Assembly: GCA_013289835.1 (NCBI GenBank)
Contig: JABCZG010000002.1
Coordinates: forward strand, 1-64,000
Origin: Acidobacteriota bacterium
GTDB taxonomy: Bacteria > Acidobacteriota > Terriglobia > Acidiferrales > UBA7541
Reading direction: 5' to 3'
DNA length: 64,000 nucleotides
This document shows, in pieces, positions 36,687 through 47,100 of this stretch. The translations under genes were made by a program, and so were the position numbers. Below the pieces are notes generated by a model. The model was not told where the DNA came from, did no database searches, and saw only the letters and a program-made list of their open reading frames with translations. Numbering within the stretch: the stretch's first letter is position 1; each line of letters begins with the position of its first letter.

Positions 36687-36923
36687 ATGAGGCGTGCGAT
36701 GAACAGATTACCCACGACCGAACTGATATTCGAAGTGACGCAAGAAGTTGGAGGTGGCTATTCCGCGGAATGTCTGACGGAAGATATTTTCACGCAGGGC
36801 GCAACTTGGGAGGCATTGCGGAAGAATGCAAGGGAAGCAGTGCGCGTTTATTTGTATGATGCTACCTTGCCCCGGTGGATCCGTCTCAGGTTCGCACGCG
36901 ATGAGGTCCTCCGATTAGCGTGA
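36687..36923 (+). CDS. Orphan HicB-like small protein
   Basis: A 78-residue protein with the HicB-like beta-strand pattern LIFEVTQEVGGGYSAECLTEDIFTQG followed by the helix TWEALRKNAREAVRVYLY. Proteins of this sort are usually antitoxin-like; no HicA is next to it. ATG 36687 or 36699 are both possible. Its stop overlaps the following gene's GTG start, so the two may be translated together. Confidence 0.65.
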   Translation: MRRAMNRLPTTELIFEVTQEVGGGYSAECLTEDIFTQGATWEALRKNAREAVRVYLYDATLPRWIRLRFARDEVLRLA

Positions 36924-37261
36924 TGGCAATGAGCGTGATTTTTGACGCAGGTCACCTGAGTACGGCACCAGCAATAAGGATCGCAGGTAGCCTGCTTTGC
37001 TTCTGCGTGATGTCCGCATGTGTGCTGTGGGCTCTGGTAATTAGTCTTGACCGCGTCAATCAGGTGAACGAGCGACTTCCGGCTGAGGAAAGAATTGGAT
37101 ATCCGCTTGGATTTTTGGGGCCGGAAAGAAATTGGAGATTCGAGAAGGAATACGAGAGACTCTTCCCCGATCGCAGGCTCCGCAGAAAAGAGCGGATTCT
37201 TTGGCTACTAGGCGTCCTCGCAATGATTGGTCTGGCCATCGCAATTAAACCCCTACTGTAA
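36920..37261 (+). CDS. Small two-helix membrane protein
   Basis: A 113-residue hypothetical protein: one hydrophobic helix near the N-terminus (IAGSLLCFCVMSACVLWALVI), a charged cytoplasmic or periplasmic middle (RNWRFEKEYERLFPDRRLRRKER) and a C-terminal helix (ILWLLGVLAMIGLAIAI). No family recognised. Starts at GTG 36920, ATG 36923 and ATG 36929 are all open; overlap with the previous stop favours one of the first two. Confidence 0.55.
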   Translation: MMAMSVIFDAGHLSTAPAIRIAGSLLCFCVMSACVLWALVISLDRVNQVNERLPAEERIGYPLGFLGPERNWRFEKEYERLFPDRRLRRKERILWLLGVLAMIGLAIAIKPLL

Positions 37262-37314
37262 TTTTTCGCGCACTCGTTTCCTCTTCCGAGAAAATTCCGC
37301 TACCCTTCTAGTCG

Positions 37315-40284
37315 ATGGCGACATTGTTTGACATGGAGCCGCTTGGTGACGGCGGGCTAAAGCTGAATGCGGCGCAGAAGCGGGCGATCACGCACGGCGA
37401 CGGGCCGCTGCTGGTGATTGCGGGCGCGGGCACGGGGAAAACGCGCGTCATCACCGAACGCATACGGCACTTGCTGGAATCGGATGCGTCGCTCTCCGGG
37501 GAAAACATCCTGGGATTGACGTTTACGGACAAAGCGGCGGCAGAGATGAAGTCGCGCGTGGTCAAGGCGGCGGGCGAGCGCGCCAAAGACGTTACCCTCA
37601 AGACCTTTCACGCCTTTTGCGAGTCGCTGCTCAAAGACGTGGATTCCGATCACATCATGCTGGATACGGTCGATCATTGGATTTTGCTGCGGCGCAACCT
37701 GCACCGGCTGCAGCTGGACCGCTACCGGAGGCTGGCCGAGCCAGGGCAGTTCCTGAGTGATTTCCTACAGTTTTTTTCGCGCTGCCAGGATGAGCTGGTC
37801 TCCTCCAGCGACTACGCGCGTTATGCGGAACAGCTTGCCGCGGAACTGGAAGCCGAGCGCGCGCAACTCGATGCGGACACACTGGGCGAACGCGAAGAAA
37901 TGGTGGCGCGCGAACTGGAAATCGCGCGGGCGTACAAAGCCAGTGAAGAATTGCTGCGCGAAAAGAAGCGTTCTTCCTTCGGCTCGCTGATCACCGGCGC
38001 CGTTGAACTTCTCGAACGCGATGCCACGCTTCGCGCAACGCTGCAAAACCGCTATCGCTACATTCTTGTGGACGAATTTCAGGACACCAACATCGCGCAG
38101 CTGCGCCTGCTGGAATTGCTCGCCAACGAAACGAAAAACATCTTCGCCGTCGGCGACAACGACCAGGCCATCTATCGCTTCCGCGGCGCGTCTTTTGGCA
38201 GCTTCAAACTTTTCCTGGAGCGTTTTGCCGGATGGCGCGAAGGAGACGATTCGACGCCGTTTCGTGTGAGCCTCACGGAAAACTATCGGTCGACGCCGAA
38301 CATTTTGCGCGTGGCAAGCCAGGTCATCGGAATGAACACCACGAGCGTGGATTTTCCAAAAAAGGTGCTCACGACGAGCCGCAAGGAGGGAGAAAAGATT
38401 CGCATCGTGGAACTGGCAGAAATCGAGGATGAAGCGCGCTGGGTGGCCAAGGAAATCGAACGCATCCACCACACCGGACGCCGCTGGCGCGACTTCGCCG
38501 TGCTGTACCGCGCGCACAATCATCGCGACGCATTGGTGACGGAGCTTTCGCAGCGCAAGATTCCTTTTGTCATCTCCAAGCTTTCCATCCTGGAGCATCC
38601 GCTGGTCAAAGATTTGATCGCGTACCTCCGCCTGATTGCCAAGCCTTACGATGATATTGCCGCCGCGCGCGTGCTGGCGGCGCCGGCGTGGCGGCTGACT
38701 CCTTCGGACCTGGTGCGTTACGCGGAACGCGCGCGCAAGAACCGCAAGAAAATTTACGACGAATTGCAGACCAAGCAGGCGAGCTTGCCGTTCGAACCCG
38801 CGGCCAGCGACTTGACGGAGCTGCTGAATTTTCTGTCCGAGCAGCGTAAGAGCATGCCACGGCGCACGGCGGCGGAAATTCTGGCCGACCTGCTCGAATG
38901 GCTGGAACTCTACGCTCGTGCTTCGGCGCAAGACCGCGCCTACGTGAAGCGCCTGCCCGAATTCGTGAAAGCCTGGGAACCGAAGAGCGAAACCTGGGGA
39001 TTGCCGGAGTTTGTGGAATACCTCGAATTCTTCGACCAAGCCGGCGGCACTATTTCCCTGGATGAAGATATGCCCGGCGACGCCGTGCAGTTAATGACTG
39101 TCCACGGTGCCAAGGGTCTGGAGTTCTCGCACGTCTTCGTGCTGCGTGTAAACAAAAACAAATTCCCCCAACCGGAACGCTCCCACGTTTTCGAATTCCC
39201 CGCCCGGTTAATGAAAGAAGGCGCGCCCGAAGAGCTTTTTCATCATCAGGAAGAGCGGCGGCTGTATTACGTGGCGCTGACGCGCGCGCAGGACCGGCTG
39301 ACCATCACTTCGCTGGCCGAGAGGAAAGCGAAGGTGCCGCCGTTCATTGAAGACATCCTTATGGATCCGGCCATCAAGCGCCGTGACGTGCTGCAACTGG
39401 CTCCCAAGGTTGCGCCGGCGCCGGCCGCGTCGACGGAAGACAAGGACGCCGGAATCGCGCAGAACGCGCTCTTTGCACCGGGCGGCTTGCCAAGGATTTT
39501 TTCGCGCATTGCGGATTGGGCGGAAACGTTTCACCCGCCGTCACCGGAACCACTGCAACTGCATCCTTCCGCGGTGCAAAGCTACCGGTCCTGTCCGCAG
39601 CGCTACTTGTTTTCATCGCTCTGGTCCTTGCAAGAAGGACCGAAGGCCACACTCACCTTCGGACGCGTAATCCACGCCACGATCCGGCGGATGATGGCGG
39701 AGTTCAAGAAAGGCAATCGCCTGCCTTTTGAGGAAGTGCAGAGAATCTTCGAAACGGAATGGTCGGACGCGGGTTTCGAAGACGATTATCAGGAAGGGGA
39801 GTACAAGAAAGACGGGCTGGAGCAACTGCGAGCTTTCCATCGAGCTGTGCTGGAGGAGCCGTTGCTGGTGCTGGAGCTGGAAAAGAATTTCGAACTGCCG
39901 GTAGAAAACAACGTGGTTCTGAAGGGCCGCATCGACCAGGTGAATTCCCTGGGGCGTAGCGACGTAGAAATTGTGGATTACAAGACGGGCAAAGCAAAGA
40001 AAGACGCGGACGCGAAGAAAGACCTGCAACTGAGCGTCTACGCCATTGCAGGGAAAGAGATTTTTGAGTGGAATCCCGTGCGCCTGGTTTTCCACTACCT
40101 GCAGGACAATCAGCGGCAGGAAACCACGCGTGACGCGAAACAACTCGACGAGGCGCTGCGTATTGTTCAGGAGACGGCCGCGGACATTCGCGCGGGCGAA
40201 TTTTCCGCCAAGCCGGGATTCATTTGCCGAAGTTGCGCATACAAACCAATCTGCCCGGCGCATGAAGAGTCCTTGAGCGCCTGA
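37315..40284 (+). CDS. UvrD/PcrA-type helicase fused to an Fe-S PD-(D/E)XK nuclease
   Basis: A 989-residue DNA repair enzyme. The SF1A helicase has Walker A AGAGTGKTRVI (about residue 37), Walker B DEFQDTN (about 252), GDNDQAIYRFRGA, LTENYRS and VMTVHGAKGLEF-like LMTVHGAKGLEF, and ends in RRLYYVALTRAQDRL. The C-terminal 230 residues are an AddB/Cas4-like nuclease: GRIDQVN and IVDYKTGK form the active site. Cys in YRSCPQRY and the trio in CRSCAYKPIC form the four-Cys iron-sulphur staple. It probably processes DNA ends before RecA loading, like a single-chain AddAB. Confidence 0.92.
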   Translation: MATLFDMEPLGDGGLKLNAAQKRAITHGDGPLLVIAGAGTGKTRVITERIRHLLESDASLSGENILGLTFTDKAAAEMKSRVVKAAGERAKDVTLKTFHAFCESLLKDVDSDHIMLDTVDHWILLRRNLHRLQLDRYRRLAEPGQFLSDFLQFFSRCQDELVSSSDYARYAEQLAAELEAERAQLDADTLGEREEMVARELEIARAYKASEELLREKKRSSFGSLITGAVELLERDATLRATLQNRYRYILVDEFQDTNIAQLRLLELLANETKNIFAVGDNDQAIYRFRGASFGSFKLFLERFAGWREGDDSTPFRVSLTENYRSTPNILRVASQVIGMNTTSVDFPKKVLTTSRKEGEKIRIVELAEIEDEARWVAKEIERIHHTGRRWRDFAVLYRAHNHRDALVTELSQRKIPFVISKLSILEHPLVKDLIAYLRLIAKPYDDIAAARVLAAPAWRLTPSDLVRYAERARKNRKKIYDELQTKQASLPFEPAASDLTELLNFLSEQRKSMPRRTAAEILADLLEWLELYARASAQDRAYVKRLPEFVKAWEPKSETWGLPEFVEYLEFFDQAGGTISLDEDMPGDAVQLMTVHGAKGLEFSHVFVLRVNKNKFPQPERSHVFEFPARLMKEGAPEELFHHQEERRLYYVALTRAQDRLTITSLAERKAKVPPFIEDILMDPAIKRRDVLQLAPKVAPAPAASTEDKDAGIAQNALFAPGGLPRIFSRIADWAETFHPPSPEPLQLHPSAVQSYRSCPQRYLFSSLWSLQEGPKATLTFGRVIHATIRRMMAEFKKGNRLPFEEVQRIFETEWSDAGFEDDYQEGEYKKDGLEQLRAFHRAVLEEPLLVLELEKNFELPVENNVVLKGRIDQVNSLGRSDVEIVDYKTGKAKKDADAKKDLQLSVYAIAGKEIFEWNPVRLVFHYLQDNQRQETTRDAKQLDEALRIVQETAADIRAGEFSAKPGFICRSCAYKPICPAHEESLSA

Positions 40285-40325
40285 GCAAACGGAAAATCGG
40301 GAGAAGAACAAGAGGAGAAGGATCC

Positions 40326-40667
40326 GTGAATCGAAAAAACGTGTACCTGGTCCTTTGTATTCCCGGAGCTGTGCTTCCCTACTCGCAGTTTGTCCCCTGG
40401 CTCATGGAGAACGGGTTCAACGCCTCGCTATTTGTCCAGCAACTGTTCGCCAATCGCATCAGCGGATTCTTTGCGTGGGACGTCTTGATCTCGGCCGTGG
40501 TCGTGCTTGGATTTGTTCGCAGCGAGGGCAAACGGATGGGCGTGAAGCTCGTTTGGCTCCCAATCCTGGGAGTCTTAACCGTCGGCGTATCGTTCGGCCT
40601 TCCACTTTTCTTGTATCTCCGTGAGCGCGCTTTGGGAGGATCGGCAATAGCGCCGGCAAAGGCCTGA
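40326..40667 (+). CDS. DUF2834 membrane protein
   Basis: A 113-residue protein with three hydrophobic helices: VYLVLCIPGAVLPYSQFVPWL, ISGFFAWDVLISAVVVLGFV and LVWLPILGVLTVGVSFGLPLFLYL. The YLVLCIxGxxLPYSQFVPWL opening and GFFAWDVLISAxV are typical of DUF2834. It starts with GTG; AGGAGAAGGA lies upstream. Function is unknown. It follows the helicase by 41 bp. Confidence 0.78.
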   Translation: MNRKNVYLVLCIPGAVLPYSQFVPWLMENGFNASLFVQQLFANRISGFFAWDVLISAVVVLGFVRSEGKRMGVKLVWLPILGVLTVGVSFGLPLFLYLRERALGGSAIAPAKA

Positions 40668-40711
40668 CGCAATTTTCCGGAAAGGCTTTCAAAATACGCG
40701 AAGAGTTCGAA

Positions 40712-41806
40712 TTATCGCGGCGTGGCTCCCGCGTAGTAGCCCTCGCGCGTCAAGATGGTTAGCCCATCGCGCTTCACGCGAACTTCAATGGAGTGATATT
40801 CCGCACCCCGGTCAGTTCCGGCGGGTGCGTAGGCCAGCGTGTATTCGTTGCGGGCTTGCTCTGTCACCCGCGAGTACAGCTCCTCCATCGCGCGGCTTTT
40901 CACGCCGTAGAAGACGTCGCCGCCGGTGTCGTGAGCGTACTTGGAGAGCCGTTCGAATTTCCGGTCAAAGTACGCGTTACCAACGCCAACGGCATAAACC
41001 GCGATGTTGTAACGAAGCAGTTCTTTCAACGTGGTTGAATAGTTGTAGGTGTTAAACTTCGGGCCGTTTACGCCATCGGAAATCAGGAAGATAATTTTGC
41101 GCCTGTCGCGGCCGCGGTCCTTTAGGAGTTGGGCCGCGTTGTAAACGGCGTCGTCCAGAGCCTTGGTCGGCTGGCCCTTGATGTTCATGGTTGCCGCACC
41201 GACGCTCGGCGCGTCTCCCTCTGCGGAGTGGCCATTGATGGATGGCGCGTTACTAAAGGCCGGGCTGGAGGGCGCCACGGAAGGCTGCGAATCCAGTTGG
41301 GTGCGCTTTAACTCTGTGAGCAGTTTATCTTGGTCGGTGATAAAGCCCTGCCCTTGATGAAAGAACTGGTCGAAGCGGCAGACAAAGGTCTCGTCATTCA
41401 GGCTTAATCCTGCAACGATCGCGCGAAGGCTGTCCGCTACCTGTTTCTCATCCTTGGATTTCAGGTCGTTGTCAATCAGCACGACCATCGAAAGCGGATA
41501 AACCTCCACGCTGAAGAAGCTTATTTTTTGCTCGACGTTGTCTTCGAAAATCCGGAATTCATCGCGGCGCAGATCCGGGACAAGGTGCCCGGAGCCATCC
41601 TTAACGGTTACGGGCACGACGACGACATTGACGGGAATGGTGATCCTGGTGGGCGCGCCCTGCTGTGGTGCGGTCTGCTGGCCCTGCGGTGCAGCAGCGG
41701 GCGGCGAGCCTTGTTCCGGCGCTTGCGCGCCCAGTTTTGTAAGCGAAACGGCAACCGCGAATAGCAGTACACCAGTCAGGAGTGAGCTTTTTCGTAGACT
41801 TTTCAT
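40712..41806 (-). CDS. Secreted VWA-domain protein of the acidobacterial type (1)
   Basis: A 364-residue exported protein of the TIGR03436-like family. A signal peptide (LLTGVLLFAVAVSL) and a Pro/Gln-rich spacer precede the domain: VVPVTVKDGSGHLVPDLRRDEFRIFEDNVEQ, SMVVLIDNDL (degenerate MIDAS, Asp-Asn-Asp), and a tail with NEYTLAYAPA and LTILTREGYYAGATPR. ATG 41806 has GAGGA before it. It is transcribed away from a second VWA gene. The role is probably protein binding outside the cell; no partner is evident. Confidence 0.85.
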   Translation of the reverse strand: MKSLRKSSLLTGVLLFAVAVSLTKLGAQAPEQGSPPAAAPQGQQTAPQQGAPTRITIPVNVVVVPVTVKDGSGHLVPDLRRDEFRIFEDNVEQKISFFSVEVYPLSMVVLIDNDLKSKDEKQVADSLRAIVAGLSLNDETFVCRFDQFFHQGQGFITDQDKLLTELKRTQLDSQPSVAPSSPAFSNAPSINGHSAEGDAPSVGAATMNIKGQPTKALDDAVYNAAQLLKDRGRDRRKIIFLISDGVNGPKFNTYNYSTTLKELLRYNIAVYAVGVGNAYFDRKFERLSKYAHDTGGDVFYGVKSRAMEELYSRVTEQARNEYTLAYAPAGTDRGAEYHSIEVRVKRDGLTILTREGYYAGATPR

Positions 41807-41951
41807 GGTCCTCAGGCCAAACTTCCTATCGGATTCAGCCGCTCGGGTGGCTTCCGCCACGCATCCATCGTGGCGTTTCGCCGCATCCTACAGGGCGACA
41901 ACATCCCAGCGGGCATTTCCGGCCGGGCATCTCTCGACGAGGAAAGTATAC

Positions 41952-42917
41952 ATGCGTTCTATCAAGAAAGTTGTGACGCAATGCGCTGCATTGCTGGTTG
42001 TATGGGCTCTGGCCGCTCCGGCCATGCCGCAGGAGCCCGCTCCGCAGGGCCCGGTTATCAAGTCGCAAGTCAACCTCGTCAATATTTTCGCTACTGTGCG
42101 CGACAAAAACAAGCGCATCGTCGGCGACCTCAAGCAGGAAGATTTTAAGATCACGGAAGACAATCAGGACCAGAAAATCGCGTTCTTTTCCAAGGAAGTG
42201 ACTCTGCCCATTACCCTCGCACTCTTGCTGGACACTTCCGGCAGCGAGCAGTTCATGCTCGGCCCCATTCAGGAGGCCGGCAGCTCGTTTCTGCGCCGTG
42301 TGCTGCGCAAAGGCGACGAAGCTCTGGTGATGTCATTCGACACCGACGTGGATTTGCTATCGGATTTTACCGATGACCGCGCGCAGCTCGACCGCGCCGT
42401 GCATCACACGCGCATCAACGTCTCCATGAGAGGTGGAGGGATTAACCCCGGCCCCGTGCCCACGGGCACCGTCACCGGGACCGCGCTTTATGACGCCATT
42501 TATCTCGCCTGCTCAGAAAAGCTCAATACCGAAGCCGGCCGCAAAGCCATCGTGATCGTATCCGACGCGCAGGACGAAGGCAGCAAGGTGCGCATCGAAG
42601 AAGCCATCGAAGCCGCGCAGCGCACCGACACCGTGATTCACGTGATTCTCGTCGCCGACCCGCACTACGGCGCCAATGGCGGCGCGGCAAGGAAGCTCGC
42701 CGAGGAAACCGGCGGCCGAGTGCTCAACGCCAGCAACGACAAAAAGCTGATGCAGGCGTTCGACGAAATTTCCGAAGAACTCCGCAGCCAGTACACGCTC
42801 GGCTACTACCCGTCCAACTCCGCGCTCGACGGCAAATTCCGCAAAATCCACGTGGAGACCGCTAACCACGACCTGAAAGTCCTCGCCCGCAAAGGCTACT
42901 ACGCCCCCAAAGGGTGA
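41952..42917 (+). CDS. Secreted VWA-domain protein of the acidobacterial type (2)
   Basis: A 321-residue exported protein. Signal peptide CAALLVVWALAAPAM, then VNIFATVRDKNKRIVGDLKQEDFKITED, a complete-looking MIDAS LLLDTSGSEQ (DxSxS), and RSQYTLGYYPSN ... LKVLARKGYYAPKG at the end. The open frame extends back to 41538, but ATG 41952 is preceded by GAGGAAAG and gives the signal peptide. It is divergent from VWA protein 1 with 145 bp between, and overlaps VWA protein 3 by GTGA. Confidence 0.87.
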   Translation: MRSIKKVVTQCAALLVVWALAAPAMPQEPAPQGPVIKSQVNLVNIFATVRDKNKRIVGDLKQEDFKITEDNQDQKIAFFSKEVTLPITLALLLDTSGSEQFMLGPIQEAGSSFLRRVLRKGDEALVMSFDTDVDLLSDFTDDRAQLDRAVHHTRINVSMRGGGINPGPVPTGTVTGTALYDAIYLACSEKLNTEAGRKAIVIVSDAQDEGSKVRIEEAIEAAQRTDTVIHVILVADPHYGANGGAARKLAEETGGRVLNASNDKKLMQAFDEISEELRSQYTLGYYPSNSALDGKFRKIHVETANHDLKVLARKGYYAPKG

Positions 42918-43879
42918 TGGAATTGTTGAAGCGACTCAGTGGATTTGCCTTCGCGGCAGTCGCCCTATTGATGTATGTTTTGCATGACGCTCCGGCGACG
43001 CAATCACTCCACGCGGCGTTAGTGTCGCAATCCTCAGACCGCATCCGTGCTGATGAACCGAACGCCGTCACGCTGGATCTTATTGCGCTCGACAGCGATG
43101 GACAGCCGATTGCGGATCTGAAACGTGAAGAGCTTCGTATCTTCCAGGACAGACAGGAATTAAAGATTGAGTCCATATCGCCGGCCATGAAGGAACCACT
43201 AACTCTTGGCATTTTTTTCGATGCGAGCGGTAGCCGCAACGAAGATCGATTCATTTCAGAGGAGGCCCGGCTAGCGAGCGAGCTTGTGCACTCCGTCTGG
43301 CGCGAAGGCGATACAGGGTTTGTGTTACTTTTTGCCTCAGGAATTTATTTCTCGGCGAAGCCTACCGGAAGCTTGGAGGAAATCGACGAAGGACTAAATC
43401 TAGTTCCTCAGGCGACCTATCATGGTGCTACAGCCTTGTTTGACGCCCTTACCGTTGCGGACCCGGCAAAGTTCGCCGGTTCTCCCGGTCGGAAGATCTA
43501 TGTGGTCTTCAGTGATTTTGAAGACAATGCAAGCCGACACAAGCCTGAGCAGGCTATCGACGCTGCGCAAAAGGCCGGAGTCGCGATTTTCCCCGTTTTG
43601 CTACGCGAGGGCTTTGGGGGATTTCACGATAAGCGAGCAGTGAAAATTAGTAATGAGCGAGCTGCGATGTTTGCGGATAAAACGGGCGGAGAAGTTCTTA
43701 TTCCTGAGTCCGGAAAGCAGCTCGCCGCCACCATGCAAATGCTCACTGGTCATCTAAGATCGGCCTACCGGATCAGCTACATCGCTGCAGCAGCAGCTCC
43801 TCAAAATAATCGCAAGGGCTCAAAAATTCGCATCGAAACCACTCGGCAACACGCGAAGCTGCTCTACCCTAAAGATTGA
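42914..43879 (+). CDS. Secreted VWA-domain protein of the acidobacterial type (3)
   Basis: A 321-residue relative of the preceding protein. It has an N-terminal hydrophobic segment (FAFAAVALLMYVLH), LIALDSDGQPIADLKREELRIFQD, the metal site IFFDASGSRN (DxSxS), and a C-terminal RSAYRISYIAA. Its codon use and sequence are more diverged than the other copies, and it lacks the GYY C-terminal phrase. It begins at GTG 42914 inside the previous stop, so it is co-translated. Confidence 0.83.
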   Translation: MMELLKRLSGFAFAAVALLMYVLHDAPATQSLHAALVSQSSDRIRADEPNAVTLDLIALDSDGQPIADLKREELRIFQDRQELKIESISPAMKEPLTLGIFFDASGSRNEDRFISEEARLASELVHSVWREGDTGFVLLFASGIYFSAKPTGSLEEIDEGLNLVPQATYHGATALFDALTVADPAKFAGSPGRKIYVVFSDFEDNASRHKPEQAIDAAQKAGVAIFPVLLREGFGGFHDKRAVKISNERAAMFADKTGGEVLIPESGKQLAATMQMLTGHLRSAYRISYIAAAAAPQNNRKGSKIRIETTRQHAKLLYPKD

Positions 43880-44108
43880 TCCTCGTTTCATCTACTCGCG
43901 GGCGTTCGCCAAATGCAATTCGTCCTGAAATTTCTTCCCGAGGTGCCGCAACGAGCGACGCGGCCTAACTGGCAGGAAATTTACGAGTTTATGGTCCCCC
44001 AGGGGTACTAGCGAGGTACCATTGAGATTCTCCGTGTGACGTTGGTATTCTGAAGTCTCCTCTGCCCACCCTCAGGCCCGAGATGTTTTTCTAAGAAGGC
44101 AGCGAGCC

Positions 44109-47100
44109 ATGGATGCCGAAAAACTGCGCGTCGCCCGGGACAAACTCACACGCGTGTTCCGCTATCTGGAAGCGCTGAACCAGCACCGCAATCCCGCCAA
44201 GCGCCAGATTCGCGAACAGCCCTGGAGTTTCTGGCTGCGTGATCTTCCCGAACATCCCTCCCTTCAACGAGGGGCCGCGAAAGGCAGCATCTCGAAATCG
44301 AAGAACGGGAACAGCGAAGGTGTGGAAACCGGCGGCGCAAGTTACGTTCTGAAGGCGCAACGGCCGCGGCTGACTCGCCCGCCCGAGCCGCCTGAGGAAA
44401 TTGTCGGGTGGCTGGAAGACGGGTGGGACGACCCTTCGAACGGCTTCTCTGTCAAGCAAACGTTGGATGCGCCACAGAATGGGGCAGAGCCCAGGACAAT
44501 GAAGTTTGCGGACGATCCGGCCAGGGCGGCGAGCCTGGAGCGTTGGAGGGCTCTCCGCACTGATTGGGTGAAATCCGAGAAGCCAGCGCGCGCGGCGATG
44601 AGAATTTTTGAATCTCTCTACGCACTCTACGGCCGCATCGATCGCGAGGCGGAACGTGTAGAGCTCGTTTTAGGCGACGGCATTTTGAGCTGGCCTCGCG
44701 CGGATGGAGGCATCTATCATCCGATACTCCTTCAGCGGCTCCAATTGCAGTTCAATGCATCGGTCCCTGAATTCACGCTTTCGGAAGCGGACCATCCGGT
44801 TGAGCTTTACTCCGCTTTGTTCCAATCGATGAACGATGTGGATGGACGCGCGATCGGCCGGTGCCGCGAGGAGTTGGAGCAAGAGGGCTTTCATCCGCTT
44901 GTTAACGGTTCAACGTCAGACTTTCTGAAGCGGCTGGTGGTACAGCTCTCGCCGCGTGGAGAGTTTCTCGAGGACCGCGCGCCGGACGAGGAAGTCAGCG
45001 ACCCGTGCATTGGGCGCGATCCGGTCCTCTTCCTGCGCGCACGCACGCTGGGATTTGCAGCCGCGATTGAAGGCATCCTCGCGGACCTTCGCACTCGAGA
45101 AGACCTGCCTTGGTCCTTGTTGAATATCGTCGGAGAAGAAGCGCCGATTCATGATGCGGGAAATGCGGACGCATCCGCAAACGGCGCCGCTCCAGAAGAT
45201 AGCGAAGTGCTGCTGAGCAAACCCGCCAATCCCGAACAGATTCGAATCGCGAAGCAGCTCGAGGAACACGGCGGAGTCCTGGTGCAAGGTCCTCCAGGCA
45301 CGGGAAAAACGCACACCATCGGCAATCTTGTCGGCCATTTGCTGGCGCAGGGCAAGAGCGTCCTGGTCACGAGCCACACGACGAAGGCGCTGCGCATGGT
45401 GCGGCATCACATTGTCCCCGAGTTGCGTCCGTTGTGCGTCAGCTTGCTGGAAAGTGATCTGGACAGCCGCAAACAGCTGGAGAGCGCCGTGGGGTCGATC
45501 GCGGAGAGGTTGTCGCGGGCCGACGCGGGATCTCTCGAACTCGAAGCAAAAAAATTGGAATCCGAACGACTCGACGTCCTGAAAAAGCTCGATGAAATCC
45601 GGACGCAGTTGGCGGAAGCCCGCGCCGACGAATATCGGTCCATTGCGATTGGCGGGAAGTGTTGGGTGCCCGCCGATGCCGCTCGCCAAGTGGTCCAGGA
45701 AAAGGACGCGCTCGGCTGGCTTCCCGGCCCGGTGGCCGCGGTGGCGCCGCTGCCACTTTCTGCCGGTGAACTGGCCGATCTTTATCGCACGGGTGTTTCG
45801 ATTTCCCGCGAAGACGAGAACGAACTCTCCGGTCATCTTCCCGAGCTGCAGGATCTTCCCAGAGTGGAAGAGTTCGAGGCCAGCGTGAGCGAGCGCAATC
45901 GTCTCGGGATGGAGGACCTCGATCTGCGTTCCGATTTGTGGGAGTCCGGTGCGGCGCAAACTTCGGCTGGAGAAATAGAAGGATTAGCCGCTGCTCTTGC
46001 GCAGGCGGTCGAACCTCTTTCCGGCAAGGACAAATGGAAACTCGCCGCGGTATACGCCGGCAAATACGGCGATGTGCACCGGCAGCCATGGGACCAGCTC
46101 ATCAGCTTCGTGCGGCTGGTTCATCGCGAAGCCGCAAACGTTCAGGAATCGTTCGTCAAGTACGGCCCGGAAAGTTCCAACGATTCTGGGGCCAAGGAGC
46201 AGGAGCGCATCGCGGGCGAAATCCTGGGGCATCTGGAAGAAGGCGGCAAGCTTGGCTCGCTGACGCTTTTCACTCACAAGTCCTGGAGCCAATTCCTGGA
46301 ACAAACGAAGGTGAACAGTGCCCGCCCTCGCCTTCCCGAACATTTTCACGCCTTGCGCCAAATGTTCCGCATCAGGGGTCTTCGCGAAGACCTCCGCGCC
46401 CGGTGGGATCGACAAGTGGCGATTCTTGGGACTCCACATTCGAGTGAAATGGGCGAAGAGGTCGAAAAAACGCTGATCCAGTATTGTGACTCGATCGAGG
46501 ACTGCCTGGGCTGGCAAGAGCGGATTTGGCTTCCTTTGCAACGGCGACTAGAAGACATCGGCTTCCGTTGGGATAAATTCCTGGCCGAACAGCCCGCGGT
46601 GGTCGGTTCCGACGGCGAGTTGGCGCGCGTTCACCTTGCCGTCACACAGGCTCTGCCGCCGATCTTGGACTCCCGCTTCAAGAAACTGAGACTGCTTCAA
46701 CTGGAAGAAGAATTCCGAGATCTCAAGAACCGGCTCAAACTTGCAGCCCGCGTAGCGAAGGCATCCAAAGTGATCCGCCTGCTCCTGGCTGCGGTGAACG
46801 ACGAAGATTCCAATAACTACCGCGAAGCCTACGAGCGCTTGCTGGAATTAAAGAGCAAACAAGCGGACCTGGACTTGCGGCGCACATTGCTAGCCAAGCT
46901 CGAGACCGCTGCCCCGGCATGGGCCGGAGCGATTCGCAATCGCTCCGGGGTGCATGGCCGCGGGGAGCCGCCGCGCGACGCCGGTTCCGCCTGGTCCTGG
47001 CGGCAGTTGAACGATGAACTCGATCGCCGTGGCAGCGTCTCGCTCGAAGCCTTGCAGGCCAAGACTGAAAAGTTGAGCGAGCAGTTGCGCCGTGTGACCG

